From: Aplidium turbinatum | Lineage: Eukaryota > Chordata > Ascidiacea > Aplousobranchia > Polyclinidae | Assembly: GCA_918807975.1 (NCBI GenBank) | Contig: OU964934.1 | Coordinates: 8,122,001-8,186,000, forward strand | Length of the DNA: 64,000 bases | Direction: 5' to 3' | In this document: in pieces, positions 22,869 through 37,800 of the stretch | Position numbering within the stretch: position 1 is the stretch's first letter | Layout of the letters: every line of letters starts with the position of its first letter | Notes under the pieces: generated by a model | Databases searched by the model: none | The model's input: the letters and a program-made list of their open reading frames with translations, nothing else | Told to the model about the DNA's origin: nothing | Made by a program: the position numbers and the translations under genes

Positions 22869-25800
22869 ATGTCATCTCGAGCACTACGCAAATTGCAAGG
22901 ACCTGCCATTATTTCTTTTCCTTTAGAAGATGACAGTGAGGAAGAAGATGACTTTGTAGAACAACCCTCTTCAGTTATTAATAAATTTTCATTGGTAAAT
23001 ATACTATATATAAATAATGCTTTTTAAGCATGAGATGTTTAGGCCTATTACTATAATGCTTTTAAAATGCTTAAAAAGATGTTTTTATTGATGGAAGAAA
23101 TATTTGTGACTACCCTCAGATTGATTACTTTTTGTTGAGCTTAATTCTAGAACCTTTTCATCTTACTATGTATAAACGTTAAACTAATTACACATTACAC
23201 AATTTTTGTCATCAAATACAGTGTATAAAGTTTTATTTGTGCTTTGCATGTTGTTGCTTTGAAATAGATTGCAGGAATTTTTATCTCCAGGCAGAAAAAC
23301 CTTTTTAGCTAGCTTAATTCTGTCAGTTTTGCATACTTGCAAATGTTTTAACCACTTTATTTCCAAACTCAGATGCATATTATATAGCTTGTTTTTAGTA
23401 GGCTATGATGTCTCAAGGATTATATAATCAAAGTCTGGTGATTATTGTGTTTTCATGTCAATTTGTCAAACTTATCATATTGAGTCAATTCACTGTTGTC
23501 AGCAAGATGCAAGTAATCTATCTATTTTGTGATTAAGTTAATGCTAACATCCTTGTCATTTGACCAATACAACTGATATAGAAAAAGGAAAAAATTGTTG
23601 CTAAGAAGCATAGTCCTTGTAAAACATCCAACTCTGCATCCACTAATGGAATTGAATATTATTGATACTACTCAAAAGTATTAACAAAGGCAAATGATTA
23701 AATAAGTGACTTGTTCATCCTGTGAGGCTTTGGGGCCACTCCATGCTCCTTGACGATTCTGGAAAGCTGCTAAAGAGCAGCCAGTCTTTGGCTTCATCAT
23801 CCATGACGCGCAGACCTTCCACTCCGTTAGGTTGCTTGAAGATGGTATGGTAGTCATTGATGATGTGGTCTGCGGTCTGTTATCACCACATTCACTGGAG
23901 GAGGAAGAGGCTTTTCCCCATTGGTTATTCAGAAAAGAAGTGACTAATTGCAGTAAACTACATTCTTTTTAATAAAAGTTTATACATATTTCTTTGCAGT
24001 TAAATGTTTCTGGTGATGATGTGGAAAAGGAGCAGGAAGATGAAAGTAGTGATTCAGATCAGCAAGAGAAAAAAAATGTGGTGATAGAACCAAAAAAGAA
24101 GAAACAAAAGCGGAAAAAGAAAAGGCGTGCTGTGGTTAATGATGTAATTGATAAAATAGATGTAGTAATATTACATATCACTGTTGAATTTTTTTTGCAC
24201 ATTAGGAAGATCAACACAATAGAATTTGCTTAAAATAGTTTTCCACCATTTCAAGCGAGTTTGGATTCAATAAACTTTTGATGATATCATCACAGTACAG
24301 ATAATACATAATATACCGGTATGCAAAAAATGTAATATTGTGTTACATTTTACGGTATGTATGAATCAGGCTTTGCAAAAGCTGATATAACTATTGTAGG
24401 TTTAGTTGGTTGAAAAATTCCTTCGAAGATGGTTCTCTATTGTTATGTCTTGCTTCAACCAAGAAACATGTCTTAGCACATTTTGTGGAAATCCTTTTAA
24501 AGCTCTGAGTCTACAGACATTGAATTAATGTAAAAATGATGGGTTTTACTGTCTGGGGTGATGTGAGGCAACTGCTTGTGTTACTGAACTGACAATGCAG
24601 TGGGAGAATTATAAGAAAACAAAACAGTTGAAAACAACCAATTTAATGAAGCAGACATCACAGTCATTTTGAATCAACCAAGCTTGCATTGATTGTATTT
24701 TTTTACATACCGGTACCAGTAATAATAAAATGAAGTTACAAAAGGATTTTTTTACATGTTTTAACCAGCTATTTCGTAATCATTACTAAAGTAAATTTAA
24801 TACAACAAACTCTACTGCATATGTCAATGTAAATTCTGACTTTGTAAATATAAACAAGAGTTCACCACTGATATCTGACTGAGGGTGGTACCAGTACAAT
24901 TGATTTATGTGTTATGTGTTGCTTTATTTTTATATACAGCCCTTTTTAGTTATGGCATGTGCTTTACAGACGTGTGTTTTTATTAAAATGGAAATATCCA
25001 ATAGGACAATAGTCGGAATGGCCCGTTTCGGTGAGTCCGATCCCTTAAAGGGGGATTTTTTTTAAAATTATTGGGTACCGTAGCCTAATTATCATTGTCG
25101 TTTTAGGGTTTGGGGTTAGGGGTTAGGGTTAAGGGTTAGAGGTTAGGAACTCACCGAATCGGACTCACCGAATCGGACTCACCGAATAGTAGCAGACCCG
25201 ACAATAGTGGAGCACAAAAACAACAGTCTTGAAGTACATAACCCTTTTTTTCAACTACTCATCGCAGTGTCTTCTGGCAGGCAAGAGTGCATAGCAACTC
25301 TGAAGAATTTCCTGCAGTATTGGATGAGAGTGTTGCTAGACCTTCTCCTGCTCCATTAAAGAAAAAACCAACAATATTGAACAAGTCTATTTTTACTGTG
25401 GAGCACCGGTGAGCTGTAGACATGAGCTTCCTGTATCGTTGTTTGTAGCAAAGTTATGTGAATACCATAATGTAGGCCATCCCACTCTACAATTTGACGT
25501 CTCCTGTTCCCCGCATTGCGAGCATTGGACGTCAACGAATATTTACTCTGTCTGATGGCATTTCTTCATGTCATTGTCATGCTATCCTGAGAGTCGATTG
25601 AGATGAAATTTGTCAACTGCAGATCTTCTCGGACATTTGTAGGCTACCGAAAAAACAATGCACTGTTCAGTTTAGCCCTCAGTCCACTGTTAAATGAATG
25701 TTGCTATGTATTACAAAACCAGAACAAATGAATTTCATGCTTTGCGTAGACGTGTCATGTGATGACTACCTTTTAAGTTACTGGTAATTTATTTCTGAAT

Positions 25801-28800
25801 ATCCAATGTAAAAAAACAATGCATTTATTTTCACTTACTGAGCGCTGTAGTGGTCTGGTTGATTTTCAAATGCGCTGGAATCTTGATTAGTATTTAGATT
25901 GCTTTCAGTGCCTTGAAATCTGGTGATGTGTGTTGCATGACACAACTCAATGTGACCGGTATTGTTAGTTTTCAACCATTGCACTTTTCCCCATTGATTT
26001 TTCATTTATGCAATTCCTACAACCAAGTCAAGTTACGATTGTAGCCTACCTCAGCTGAAGCTTAAGTTAGAATAAAATCATTCTTGCAATCGTGAATTCT
26101 GAAAATTAAATGTTTAATTCTGATCAGAAAGCATAATATTCACTTTACTGATTTTTAGAAATACATGTGTAGTTATTCATAGCAACATGTATTGAAAATC
26201 GTCACAGGCATCTTAACCCCGACAACGAACTTCGAAAAATATTCAGTTCTCGTGTGCTTTTGGGAGATCCTTCTTACCGCCGCAGAAACCAAGGCAGCCA
26301 TCTCAAAGGTGTTTGGTTGAGCCGACCTAGCAACAACTGGTTGAAACTTGGTAGAACTGGAATTTCAATGGAACTGATGTATGCGGACTGGGGGTGAGTA
26401 AACTTAGGGGTAGTTTTCTGTTGCGGCAATATCGACATTGTAACATAAACAACAAACAGAAAAACATTATCACAGTAAAACAAATGCTTGCATACATAAT
26501 ACACAACACATAAAACCATTTTACCAAAACCATTTACAAGTAATTTTCGTCTAATTGGCATCTTGTTCTTTTTTGATTAATATTGTAGTCATTAAAGTGT
26601 AGATCTCTTCATTTGACTGATTTAGTTTGCCTTCATCTATAATATGAGAGAGTGGGTAAAAATAACATTGGCTTAGACTAGAGTCTTTAGAAGTTTAGAC
26701 GCATGTGTCATGCTTGAAGGTCACATGTCTTCACTTCTTGTTTAGCAGTATCGTTTGTTTCAAAACAGATTGCAATTTTATAAATACGAACATAGCCGAG
26801 ACTACCAGGACACTCAGTTCAAATTCCTTGATGCCGTGAATTCCTCGGATCATCGGCACTTTGCTGTAAGTCGTATTTTGCTTTGAAAGTTTGTAGCGTT
26901 TGTTGATGCTTCCAGATTCCATTCCAATTAGATCATGAATGTGGGAGAGAGATCTCTTTTTTTAACGAGTTTTTGAGCTTCAAAGAGCTTATTTTAGAAC
27001 CAGTGGTTGGAAGCCTGAGTACAACGCTTCCGCTGGATGGAGCCTCCGCTTTCCATACGAACTCAAGAATGGCTCATTTTGATTTTTCAAGTATAGAAAA
27101 CTGTCCGCAAAGTTTCGATCTCGATTCATTGAGCTTTTTTTGTATGGTTGACCAAAAGAAAGCATGCGTGTAAATAACCTGAAAAGACAGCACTGGATGC
27201 TCTGAAATGACCTTATAGCCTAATCAAGAATGAACTAATTCCTCATCGAGACAATGAGTGTGGCACTGAAGCCAGTGTATCCGAGATGTGATTAATTAAG
27301 TGAAGTTATATGGAAATTATGTTGCGAATATGATGAGCCAAGAGAAGATTTTTTACATCATTTCCCTCATTTTTGTGTTAAGAATGAAAGAGATTATCGC
27401 AAAACTTTTGCAAGTTCTTGTGTACACAGCAAAAAATATTTAAATTTGGAAATTAGTTACAAGTTAATAATGTTTCAACTTCTGAGGTTTTATTTCTAGA
27501 CTCTGTTGGAGAAGCATCCCTATCATGTTGACACCCTCCTCGCTTTCAGTGACGTTTACAAAGTCCAAGATGACATTAAAACCGCCCGGGAATTTGTTGG
27601 TAACACTATTTGTATTAAATACAGAGAAACTGTTCACCAGGCATTTGATAAATAAAATAACCTGCGTTCTTCTGGTGAATATAGCTACTAGCTTACCACC
27701 TGATATTAATAGTTATACCTAGCTTTTATTTCCGACGTTTCGTTAGTCAGCACGACTGACTTTATCAAGGGGGCTGAAACATGTAAACACAAGAGTCTCA
27801 AGACTGCCTGTTCAGCTTTAATGCATGCAAATACGAACTGTTTGTATAGTTAGATCATGATGAACACTGCCATTAGCATTGTGTAGGTAGCTCTGCTGGT
27901 ATGAACGATTGTGCTATTTTTCACATGCTACCATCGTTCATACTGTAAGTGAATTTACATGATTTGAAAAGAAAAATGATTTGAAAAAAGGATTCATAGA
28001 TTGGCATGATTGGTATTTGCGTTTTTTTAAAGTGGAATACAAGAGAAAAAAGTTAACGGTCCCATACTCAGTCATTGAGCTTTGAAGAATGAGAAGATAA
28101 GGTTCTCATTCTACTAAGCCGGCAGTAACTAGACTAGGGTGGTCAGTTCCTTCCTCTCGGCCGTCTTTCCTGCAGTAATTACGTCCACCCAATTTATTAC
28201 ACCCTGGGTCGGTAGGGGTAAGCGGTGTTTTTCAACAACCACCTTAAACCGGGCTTTTAATGCCAGGTTTGCATTATTAAAAAGCGAACGCCTTATTTGC
28301 TACGCCAGCCCACCGCTGGAATAGAAGAATACATTTAAAATTTGTAATTTGCAACGTATTTACAGTTTAGCATCTACCTACACTTGTCATGCAATACTGT
28401 TAATTGAACGTTATGTTATAGTTTTTACATCACATGTATTTTTACGTTTGTTAAGCGTTGCGTAATGTGTTTGTTAACGTACTGATCGACGCTTTTCAGA
28501 ACGAGCCTTGTACTGTTTGGAAAGGTCCTTTCATTCTTGCTTCAATCTCACAACTGGAACGTGCAGGCTGCCATATAAGTATCAGGAAAACAGGTAGTTT
28601 TTAATGTGGAAAACCTGTCATTTTATCGCATCATGTCTTGGCTAAATTTGTACGGCTAAAACAATTAAATACGATCATTTCGGCAAACGAATGCATGGTC
28701 ACACAACCGACACGAGGAACAGTCGTCGATTTCTCCCACCAAGAGCACGCTGCTGTACCTTTGCAGGAGCTCGCCATGACACGCTTGAAAGGGGAAAACA

Positions 28801-31800
28801 AGGATAGGTTTTTATCCGCGTGAAGTTTATGAAATAAAGCAGTTTGATTCTGTCCGTCAGTGGACTCACGGACTCACAATAGATTTTCCAATTTTTAACC
28901 CAATTATGATCACTGGATCCCCTTTTTAATCTCTTATCCTTTAGCATAGGGCTACTCAACTGGCGGACTGCGGTGCAGGGATGGATCCAGCCTCTAATTT
29001 TTGGGGGAGTGCTGCTGAAATCTATTTTCATTCAAGGAAGTCCATCAGTGTGGCACTGTCAAAATGTGTCTTTGCTGTATTTGGCATACTGATAATCATA
29101 CATGTTGTTAATATTAGAGATGTTTTTGTTTAATATTAATAAAGACCTGAAAACGGAAAAGTGCGCATGAAAAATCAAGTCTTAAACACAAGCATGAATA
29201 AAACCCACCCAAGTTATTATTTTAGTACAGCACACGGATTTTAGATTTAATGGGGATATTCTTGAAATGAATACAATTAGGGAATCACCATGAAATATAG
29301 AAATGATAGAGTGTGTCAAAACATAACAACGCATTGCGAATTTTTTTTGCCCTATTGAATAGGCACATTTTGTCCTATAACAGAGAAGTCTTTGATAACA
29401 AGATACATTAATAATTATCTAAGATGCATCCTTATCACATGACGATCGTGAAGGTGTTGTTACCAAAAACTTTCATAACAAGATGCATTAGAAGTAACCT
29501 TATTGCATGACGGCCATAAATGGTATTGTTATCGAAGACGATAAAGTAGTTAGAGTTTAGACAATAAATGGAACACTTTCCAGTAACTGTTGTAACATGT
29601 GCCTAAAATTCAAAGCATTTAGGCGCCTTAACTTTTGAATAGGTGCATTGTGCTGCAACTACTGCAACCAAGGTTCTGACACACTGGACACGAAGCATGC
29701 TTTTTATAGCCTTTGTAGGCAAAACAATACTCTTACAATGGCACTCTGCGAGTTTTCTGTGCAGAAAATGAGCTGATGATTGTGTCTAAATCAAGTGATT
29801 TTGTTATATCAGCCTCAAAAGACAACAATGTCAAGTCTGATGTTCTTTCATCACTTAATAGGGTACGCAACTACGCATTCTACTTTTGATGCGATTCATG
29901 CAACTGAATGATCTCTCAGTTTCTGCAGAAGATACAGCAATGGTATTTCTTAGCTGCATCAGTCTCATTATGCAAGGGCTAGACACATTCTTTATATCTG
30001 CAAGGCCGCTACCGCTGTTGAACTTTAGCATTTCCATTTCTACCTCGGTTTCACAGAAATTCAATGCTTCACCAAACCTATCTATTAATAGCTTGGCACC
30101 TTCAAACGACATGTAATGATCACTACGAGGATCCAATGCATCTAAGCCTTCAAGAAGTTTCATATTGTCAGTGGAGTAACGATCATCAAAAAAATTTCCA
30201 ACAGCTTGAGCAACCTTCTTCAATGTATCTTGAACTTGGACATGCATTTGGACATTTCCATCACCTTCAAATAACTCGTCGCTTTGTGAACGAGTTTGAT
30301 ACAAAGCACTGTTTGTATTCAAAGGGATGGCACAATCTTCACATGTCTTCTTGATAGAATCCACAAGGGAGGATACAAAACTTGGGTTTTCCTCTAAGTA
30401 TGTTAATGCTTTCCTTGTAGATCTGATCTCTGCACAAGCCTGGTGCCAGTTGATAAAACGTTCCTGAAGCAATTTTGATAATGTTTGTAGCTGTGCAATC
30501 ACCTTATAAAACACTAAAAGATCTTTAACAAATGCTGAGTTAGCCATCTTGTGGTAAATACCTACACACACAATACCTTGATTGTCAGTGTCATTACTCC
30601 GTTCAGCGAGTGTCATCAGTATACTTTGATATCTGTCAACAACAGTTCGGGTCAATTCAAACAATGAACTCCATCTAACTTCAATATAACCTGGAACTTT
30701 TCGAACTTTCTCGTTGCGTTCTTTTTGTAACTTTTCAAAGGTGTCTGCAGTTTTTAAGGCATTGAAACAAGAATGTAATTGCTTTATAACTCCAAGAGTA
30801 GAGGGCAGAACTTGAGAAACAACTTGACCAATAATAAGATTCAAACGATGTGCAGTGCAATGGATATTCACAATCCAGCCATAAACTTTCCTTAAACGAG
30901 TTGCAACACCACTGTGAACTCCAAATAGAACACTGGCTCCATCTGTTGTCAAGCCCAAAAAAACAGAGTCTGCACTAAGAGCAGAAAGGAGGGGCAGTAT
31001 CTTTTCAGCAATAGCAGCAGCTGAAAAGTTTTCTGACAACCGAACAAGGCCAATGAAACGTTCTTTTGCAGTTGAGCCTACGGAATAACGAACACACAAA
31101 GACAACTGTTCGTGGCCAGCTTTGTCCTTACATTCGTCAATAACAAGAAAGAACATTCCAGCTTCAGCAATACTTTTACCAATCTGGGTCCTAATTTCAT
31201 CAGCCATAGCTTCTACAAACTCATTGAAAATCGTCTTACTCCAGTAGTCTTGATGGATTGAATATTGTTTCATGATGCTGCTTCTCAAATCTTCAAAAAC
31301 CGGGTTTGTTTCACAAGGGATCTTCAATAACTCCACGAAATTTCCTTGATTCAAGGCATCTTCATCATGCTCATGTAAGTGTCTGTAAGGAATTTCTTGC
31401 AAAACAAAGTATTGAATATACTGAAGGAGAATTCTGAAATATTTTCTGTTGGTTTCAATGAGCTGTGCCCTGTAAGGTACCAACCTATCAGCAATGGTGA
31501 CTGTATTGCAGTGATAGTTGTTCCATAGTATCTCAGCTTGTAAATGATGAGCACTTCGGGCATGTTTATCCAGACCTTTCCGTTGATCACCTACTGCTTT
31601 GCTCCAATTTCTGAATCCTTCTTTCGTAAATGCCAGCTCTTGGTGCCCTGACGCATGTGTGCTGAAATGAATGCAACAATGGCAATACGCTTTATCATTG
31701 GAAATGCTATAGATTACCCATTTGTGTTTTCGATACCAAGTTTTCTGGAATGATTTGCAGTATCTAGGGTTTGTGATGTTCGCATCTCGGGGATATACAG

Positions 31801-34800
31801 AAAGAATTGGTTGAGCTGGTCCAGATTCTTTGCTGCCAATATCATTGGGTAAATAAGTTTGTGATGAATGAGCTGTATTGCTTGAACGTTCATTTGTGTT
31901 TGAAGAAGATGAGTCCGGTTGAGATGAGTTGTTGTTATTAGAAGATGAGTCCGGTTGAGATGAGTTGTTGTTATTAGAAGATGATCTATTGTTGCTATCA
32001 GATTCCGGAACTGGATCGGAATTTGGTGCATGAAGCCGGGGCCGCTTTCGGAAATATGACAAAATATTGGTTGCAGGCATACTTACGCTACATATACTGA
32101 TTACTGATCTTAATTTTCTACAAAACCCTAACTTTTAAATATTTTTCAAGTGAATCAAAATCTGAAAACCAAATAAATATCATGATTTAAAGTTGTTATG
32201 GAAAGAAAAGATTAATATTCCTAAAATAACAATACATTCAATAGTGACAATCACACAATTGACACCTCCCCCACTCCCGCGTGTCGCGGCATTTTGAATT
32301 TTTTTTGGGGAAGTGGGCACCCCCCCACACCCCCCCCTGGATCCATCCTTGCTGCGGTGCGAATCTGGGCCTTCTGGGTGCTGATGGTGGACCTCAGGCT
32401 TCTGGAAAAATAACCTTATTGCAATCTTTAAATAGATTTTTACCGGGAGGAAGCACTTTTTTTCTTAGCTGGAAGGCTTTGTCGCCCGGACTCCCCAACA
32501 CTTTGTCAAAAATCCAAGTCGAGTTACATTTTATCTAAAAGAAATGGTTGGGTACTGATAGTTTAACTTTGGTGGTTGCTTGTGACATTACTTCTTCACC
32601 AAACCGCTAAAAATGTTCAACTTGTTAAACCGGACCTTTGTTAAAATCTGTTGAGTGTTGAGTATCCCTGCTTTAGATCAATGGTTTCCAACCTTGGGAA
32701 CAAGAAATTTTTTCAATTTATACTGTCACAATACAGTATTTGTGATAATTTTAATGAACGCAAACACGAACCCAACATATGCATGAAAATCCGTTGGTTG
32801 CTAGCACCGTCTCGCAGCTCATCAGTTGCAAAGCACTGACTCGTACAGTTGTCGAAGTCTGCAACCAGCTGACATACACCTGCACTCGAACAAACAATGA
32901 GTTCAACGAAAAATCGTGTATTTTAATTGTTCACACAGCAATTCGCTTTCTAATATCCAGAACGATTTTATTTTTTATTGCAGATCTCTGTTTCTTGCCT
33001 TGTACAAGCACATGAACTTTGTGTCCCAGCGCGGTTGCAACAGAACAGCTTTGGAGCTTTGCAAATTGTTATTGAGGTTGTACCATTTTCATAGACTATT
33101 AGTTTTGTCAAGCGTTGTGACAGTTTATATAGACATCAACTAATGGATTAACATTAACTTGATACAACAATACAAGTCAAACAATTTAGTTTTTCAACGG
33201 ATCTAATTGCTCAATGAAGGTTACCATACGTAATGTGCGGTTAGCATGTTTCCAATCGGTTTTTATGCTTTTGGTAAAGTGTTGCCCAACTGTGACTTTC
33301 CGTATATCTGCGGCAACCATACACGTTAATTCGGGTTTTTGATGATGATTTCATGGAAGCCGAAAACTTTCGATTTGTATTTTTGACTTAATATCTAGTT
33401 TTATACAGCACTTCCAAACTAAATCTCGATATAATTCATGTATTTTTGCGTGATATTAACTAACACTTACTTTAAATCAAAAGAAGAAAATTGAAGTATT
33501 TCAGACACACAATAAGGCAAAACTCGTTACAAAGATCATTAATAGAAGGGAAGATAAACGGTAAAAGAAACAAAGGCAGACCAAGAATGATTTGGAAAAC
33601 AAATATCAGTAAATGTACAAAATTAATTTATAAAAGTGCAGTACGAACAGCTCATGGTCGAGGACAATGGCGCATTGTATTCAACCCTCAATACGAGGAA
33701 GGAACATGATGATGATGACTTTAAATTCTTGTAAGCGTGATTGGTCTTGCATTTACAAGCTGTTTGAAGTTGATTTATACCAAGACGAAGTAGGCTACCC
33801 AGCCAGCAAAGCAACGTTTTCTCGTTGATTCAACGTCTGCAGAAGTTGCTTTACCGCCGGGCTTATAGTTATTACAACAATGTGCTCCGTATTTTCAGCT
33901 TAGACCCTGAAGTGGACCCACTATGCTGCATACTGATATTGGATTACTTGGGGCTACGGGCAGGAGAGTATGAATACTTGACCAAGTTTGCGAGTGATTG
34001 GGGAGTAAGTTGAGCAGCCCATAACGTCTGCGGTATTGCTCTTACATTTCATATGTTCATTTTTCTAACGCTAGTTCAGCTACGAATGACTTAGACCTAA
34101 TAGGAAAATACACTACCAATACTTGTTTGTTTTTTTTTAAAAAGATGAAAGATAATTTTTGAATCTTTATAGTTTTTGTACTTTTTCAATTGCATTCTGT
34201 ACTTGTGATCTCCTAATCACTGGACCGATCCAGGGCATTGATCTGTATTATGTTAATTTTCCGTTTCTTAAGTTGACTTCCTTTGGAATTATAACCGTGT
34301 CAACATCTTGTCATGTACGTAATTATATGCTTCTGTTTTTTTTTCGTGCAGATGCATCGAAATTTGGAGCAGCTACCAAACTGGGCCTACTCGCTTGCCC
34401 TGGCCAAGTTCTTTCTGTCCAAGCCCGAATCTACGTCATCGGAAGGCCAATCTTCCCGGTCTACGTCATCGAAAGAAGCGAACGAGAGCCTACAAAATGC
34501 ATTAATAATGTTTCCTTCGGTATGGTCCGATACCAAAAGCATTCTTTTTTTGTTTGACTTGTCCGGTTTTTGTGTTGCAATTTCATCAAAGTTATTTGAA
34601 TCCAATTTATGATTAATTATCATCCGTTTGTTTCGTCTGTAGGTCAATAGGTAAGACCCGGTGTTTGTCCCCACAAACAGGGGTCCGCTAGTTTCTGTAA
34701 CCCCTTTGCCATGCTTCCCGGTTGTTGAAGTTAAGTCCCAGTTTCCTCCCAGTTTTTGCTCCATTGTCTTTCACCAACTCTGGTCATCTATTCTGTTTGT

Positions 34801-37800
34801 ATTTTCAACTTGTATCCCTGGAAAAAATTCTTGCTATAACTAGCGCCTTGTCATCAGTCAGTTGCGATTATTATTATGCACCTTTATGCTGTGTATTCTT
34901 GGTTTATCGTCGGTAATGATGTGTTCGACTGTCGACTATGCAAAGACTTGCCAGTGGTATGCAGCTTTTTCGACATTTGGGCATGTCTTACTACTACCGC
35001 AACCAGTCGTGCCGCATTGTCGATAATGTTATAAATTTATTTTCTAAACTTTGTTATGTTTCAAGGTGCTACTGTCTTTGCTTAACAAATGCTCCGTCCA
35101 ATTTGACGCTAAAATATCAGCTCATCCATACTTCACTTCCCAAGCAAAAGAAAGGTAAGAAAAGACTTTGTGGTGTTTTTTTTTTTTTTTCTTGTGTAGA
35201 ATACGATTGACTTGTAACTGATGCAATAAACTAGCAGTGAAGTATTGAACAACGTACAGATGATTACTTACTGAAAATAATAATAATGGTATAATTTATT
35301 TATTTCCACTTCACTACAAATATTGTTTTTATAACGGCAGTGCTCTTTCAAATTTGTGTCAAGAGAATTGACGATGTCACTGCATTTTCTCCACTTATCG
35401 TCATGTGTTGGGGACACGTTATTACACATTGTTTAGAAGCAACATATTGTTGGAGAACTACAACACTTTGTGTAACAATGTACTGTATTAGCCTCGAAGT
35501 ATCTCTGTTCGTCGTCGTGTAAGCATCTGGGGACGAAGTTCTTTCTTTTTACCACCCCAGATTCACGATGTTGCCGGGCTAAGCTGGAAGGCTACTAGAG
35601 AGCGGCCAGTCTTGGATTTCATCATCCAAGACACACAGACCTTCCACTCCATTGGGTGGCTTGAAGATGGTGCAAACGTTAATGACGTGGTCTGCAGTCT
35701 GTTCCTCAGCACCACATTCACAAGTAGATGAACCAGCCATTCCCTATTGGTGCATGGTTGAGCGGAAAAGCCCGACGCCTGTACTGAGACGGTTGAGGCG
35801 CACCCATGCCTGTATTTGCAATGTCAATCCTGTGGGACGGTCTCGACATCAGGGATGAACGAATGGAGTCTGGTGGTGCTTGACTTTCGTTGAGAGTTCC
35901 TTTTATGGTCCGCCCAATTAGCCACAGAGATGTTTTGTCCATCAGCTTCGTTGATCAGAAGTTGAGCGGCTGGCGCGAATGGGTGTCTTGATTTCAGTCG
36001 ACGGGGTTGCTCTCTTGGGAGAACAGAGATCTTGGAATGAAGTGGATGGTTGGGCTCCAATGGCCGTTGACCGAGAGACAAAGTGGATTCTTCACGACGA
36101 AGGTCAGCGGGTTAAATGCTAGCAAGAATGGAAAGTTTGTCCAATGGTGTGGGACGCAGGCATCCGTCGTCTTGCGCAGGGCGCTGTTGTGGCAGTGAGC
36201 AGTAGAGCACTGGCACTAAGCAGGTGCACAGTACTCTGCTGAGGAATAGACAAGGGTAAGGGCTGCTATACTCAAAGTGTCAGCCCTCGCTCCCAACTGG
36301 AGCCTGCCAAGCGCTTGAGCAGCGCAGCTCGCGATGAGAGAGTCTTGCGCAGTGACATCAAATGGCCGGCGGTACGTGAGCGATCTTTCTAATGTCACTC
36401 TGAGGTATTTTGGTTCGGGGCAGAATGGCAGTGATTTTCCGTTGTTCCAGACATTCAGCTTACGATCAGCTTCCCGGTTATGCAGATGGAAAGCTGCTTG
36501 CACAGTTTTGGTTTTGCTCAGTTTCAGTCGCCATTTCTGGAGATAAGTTGAGAGAGTTTTTATGTCCTGGCTCAGGGTGTCTTCAAGGTTTTCCCTCTAT
36601 CTCTGTTGATTGATCGACTATCGTAATTATACCTGACTTCAAGTTCAGCACCAAATTTTACCTGTTTCAGTTTGCCGCAAGGGCTGGCCTTGCTATGTCA
36701 TATCTTTGTGGAAAGGAACTTTGAATTGTGGAAAGATCCAGAAACATTGACTTGGCTGGAGGTTAATGTGAACGTGGTTCTTGAGCGGCTCGAAAAAGAC
36801 AAGAAATTCGTCCGGGAATGTAAAAACAAGTCAGTATTTTACCAATTTCATTAAAAAACTCAACATTTCCTCACTTTAAATGTTTATTTTAATTTAAATT
36901 AGAGCACAATTACCTAACAGTATGCAAAAAATATGTAATATTTTTTATTTGATGATGTTAAAAAGTATCTTGTCAAAGTTAATGCAGCTATTTGCGATAC
37001 TGGATATTTGCGCACATCAATATTTAAAATATAATTACCAGAGCTTGAGATAAACTTGACTATTACAAACTAACAGGAGGACTTCACGCTACCACAAGCC
37101 TCCACAGAACATCCATCGTCATGCTCTCCTGTCAGATCTGCCTGAAACCGGTTCTTTCTTGCCCATGGTAAGTAGATTTGCATGACTCAGCAGAATATAT
37201 TTGTAGTTTAGTCACAGTTTTCTACGAATTCGTAGCTTATAATACTGTTCAGTTGAACGCTTAACGACTTTTATGTGCATTATGTTATTTTCCTTCTCCA
37301 TGAGATCCATACGTTTGTACGTTCACATTATGAATGTGTGTTTCACAGAGCGTCCGCACAGCGACCTTATTGAGCCACGACCCTCTCCCGCCTACCGACA
37401 CTGTTGTGTCCTACCAAAGAACCACCCCGTGAGTATCTCGTGCCAGTTTATGTTTTGTAATCTTGACACTTTTTTGTACGTATTATTTTCTTTATTTTGC
37501 ATAGAGTTAGTTTTTTTTTATCGGGACATTGAACTGCATCATATTTTTCTAGTGAGGTCTTTAGTGCTTAAGGAAACTAATCACTTTTTGTTTGTAAACA
37601 GTCTGCGTTTTCTTTTGGTGCTTGTACCTTGGAAATGATCAAGCAATACGCTTAGCCGGCATATCTGATGCTTCGATGTTGATTTAGCACAACCCAACAA
37701 CGTTATGTTACGTTAAAGCAATGTTTTTTCCACAGGATTACTACTTTTTTTTAAACACATTGCAGCTTTGGGAGCTACATAGACCAACCCAAATTGCTAA

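Larger units (their letters stand above)
28947..32670. mobile_element. Outer hAT-like MITE split by a larger hAT
   Basis: The left end TAGGGCTACTCAAC (28947) and the reverse-complemented right end CAGGGATACTCAAC (32670) match at 12 of 14 positions. The outer 8-mers CTTTAGCA and CTTTAGAT share six bases. Without the insertion at 28976-32351 the element would be only about 340 bp. It lies in TCF25 intron 7. Confidence 0.65.

Noticed and set aside
25105-25147. Interstitial telomere sequence
   Set aside because: The GGTTAG words are degenerate, few, and enclosed by the terminal repeats of a small element.
34159-34557. 132-codon plus-strand frame
   Set aside because: It overlaps TCF25 exon 10 in another frame, and only the exon frame matches TCF25.
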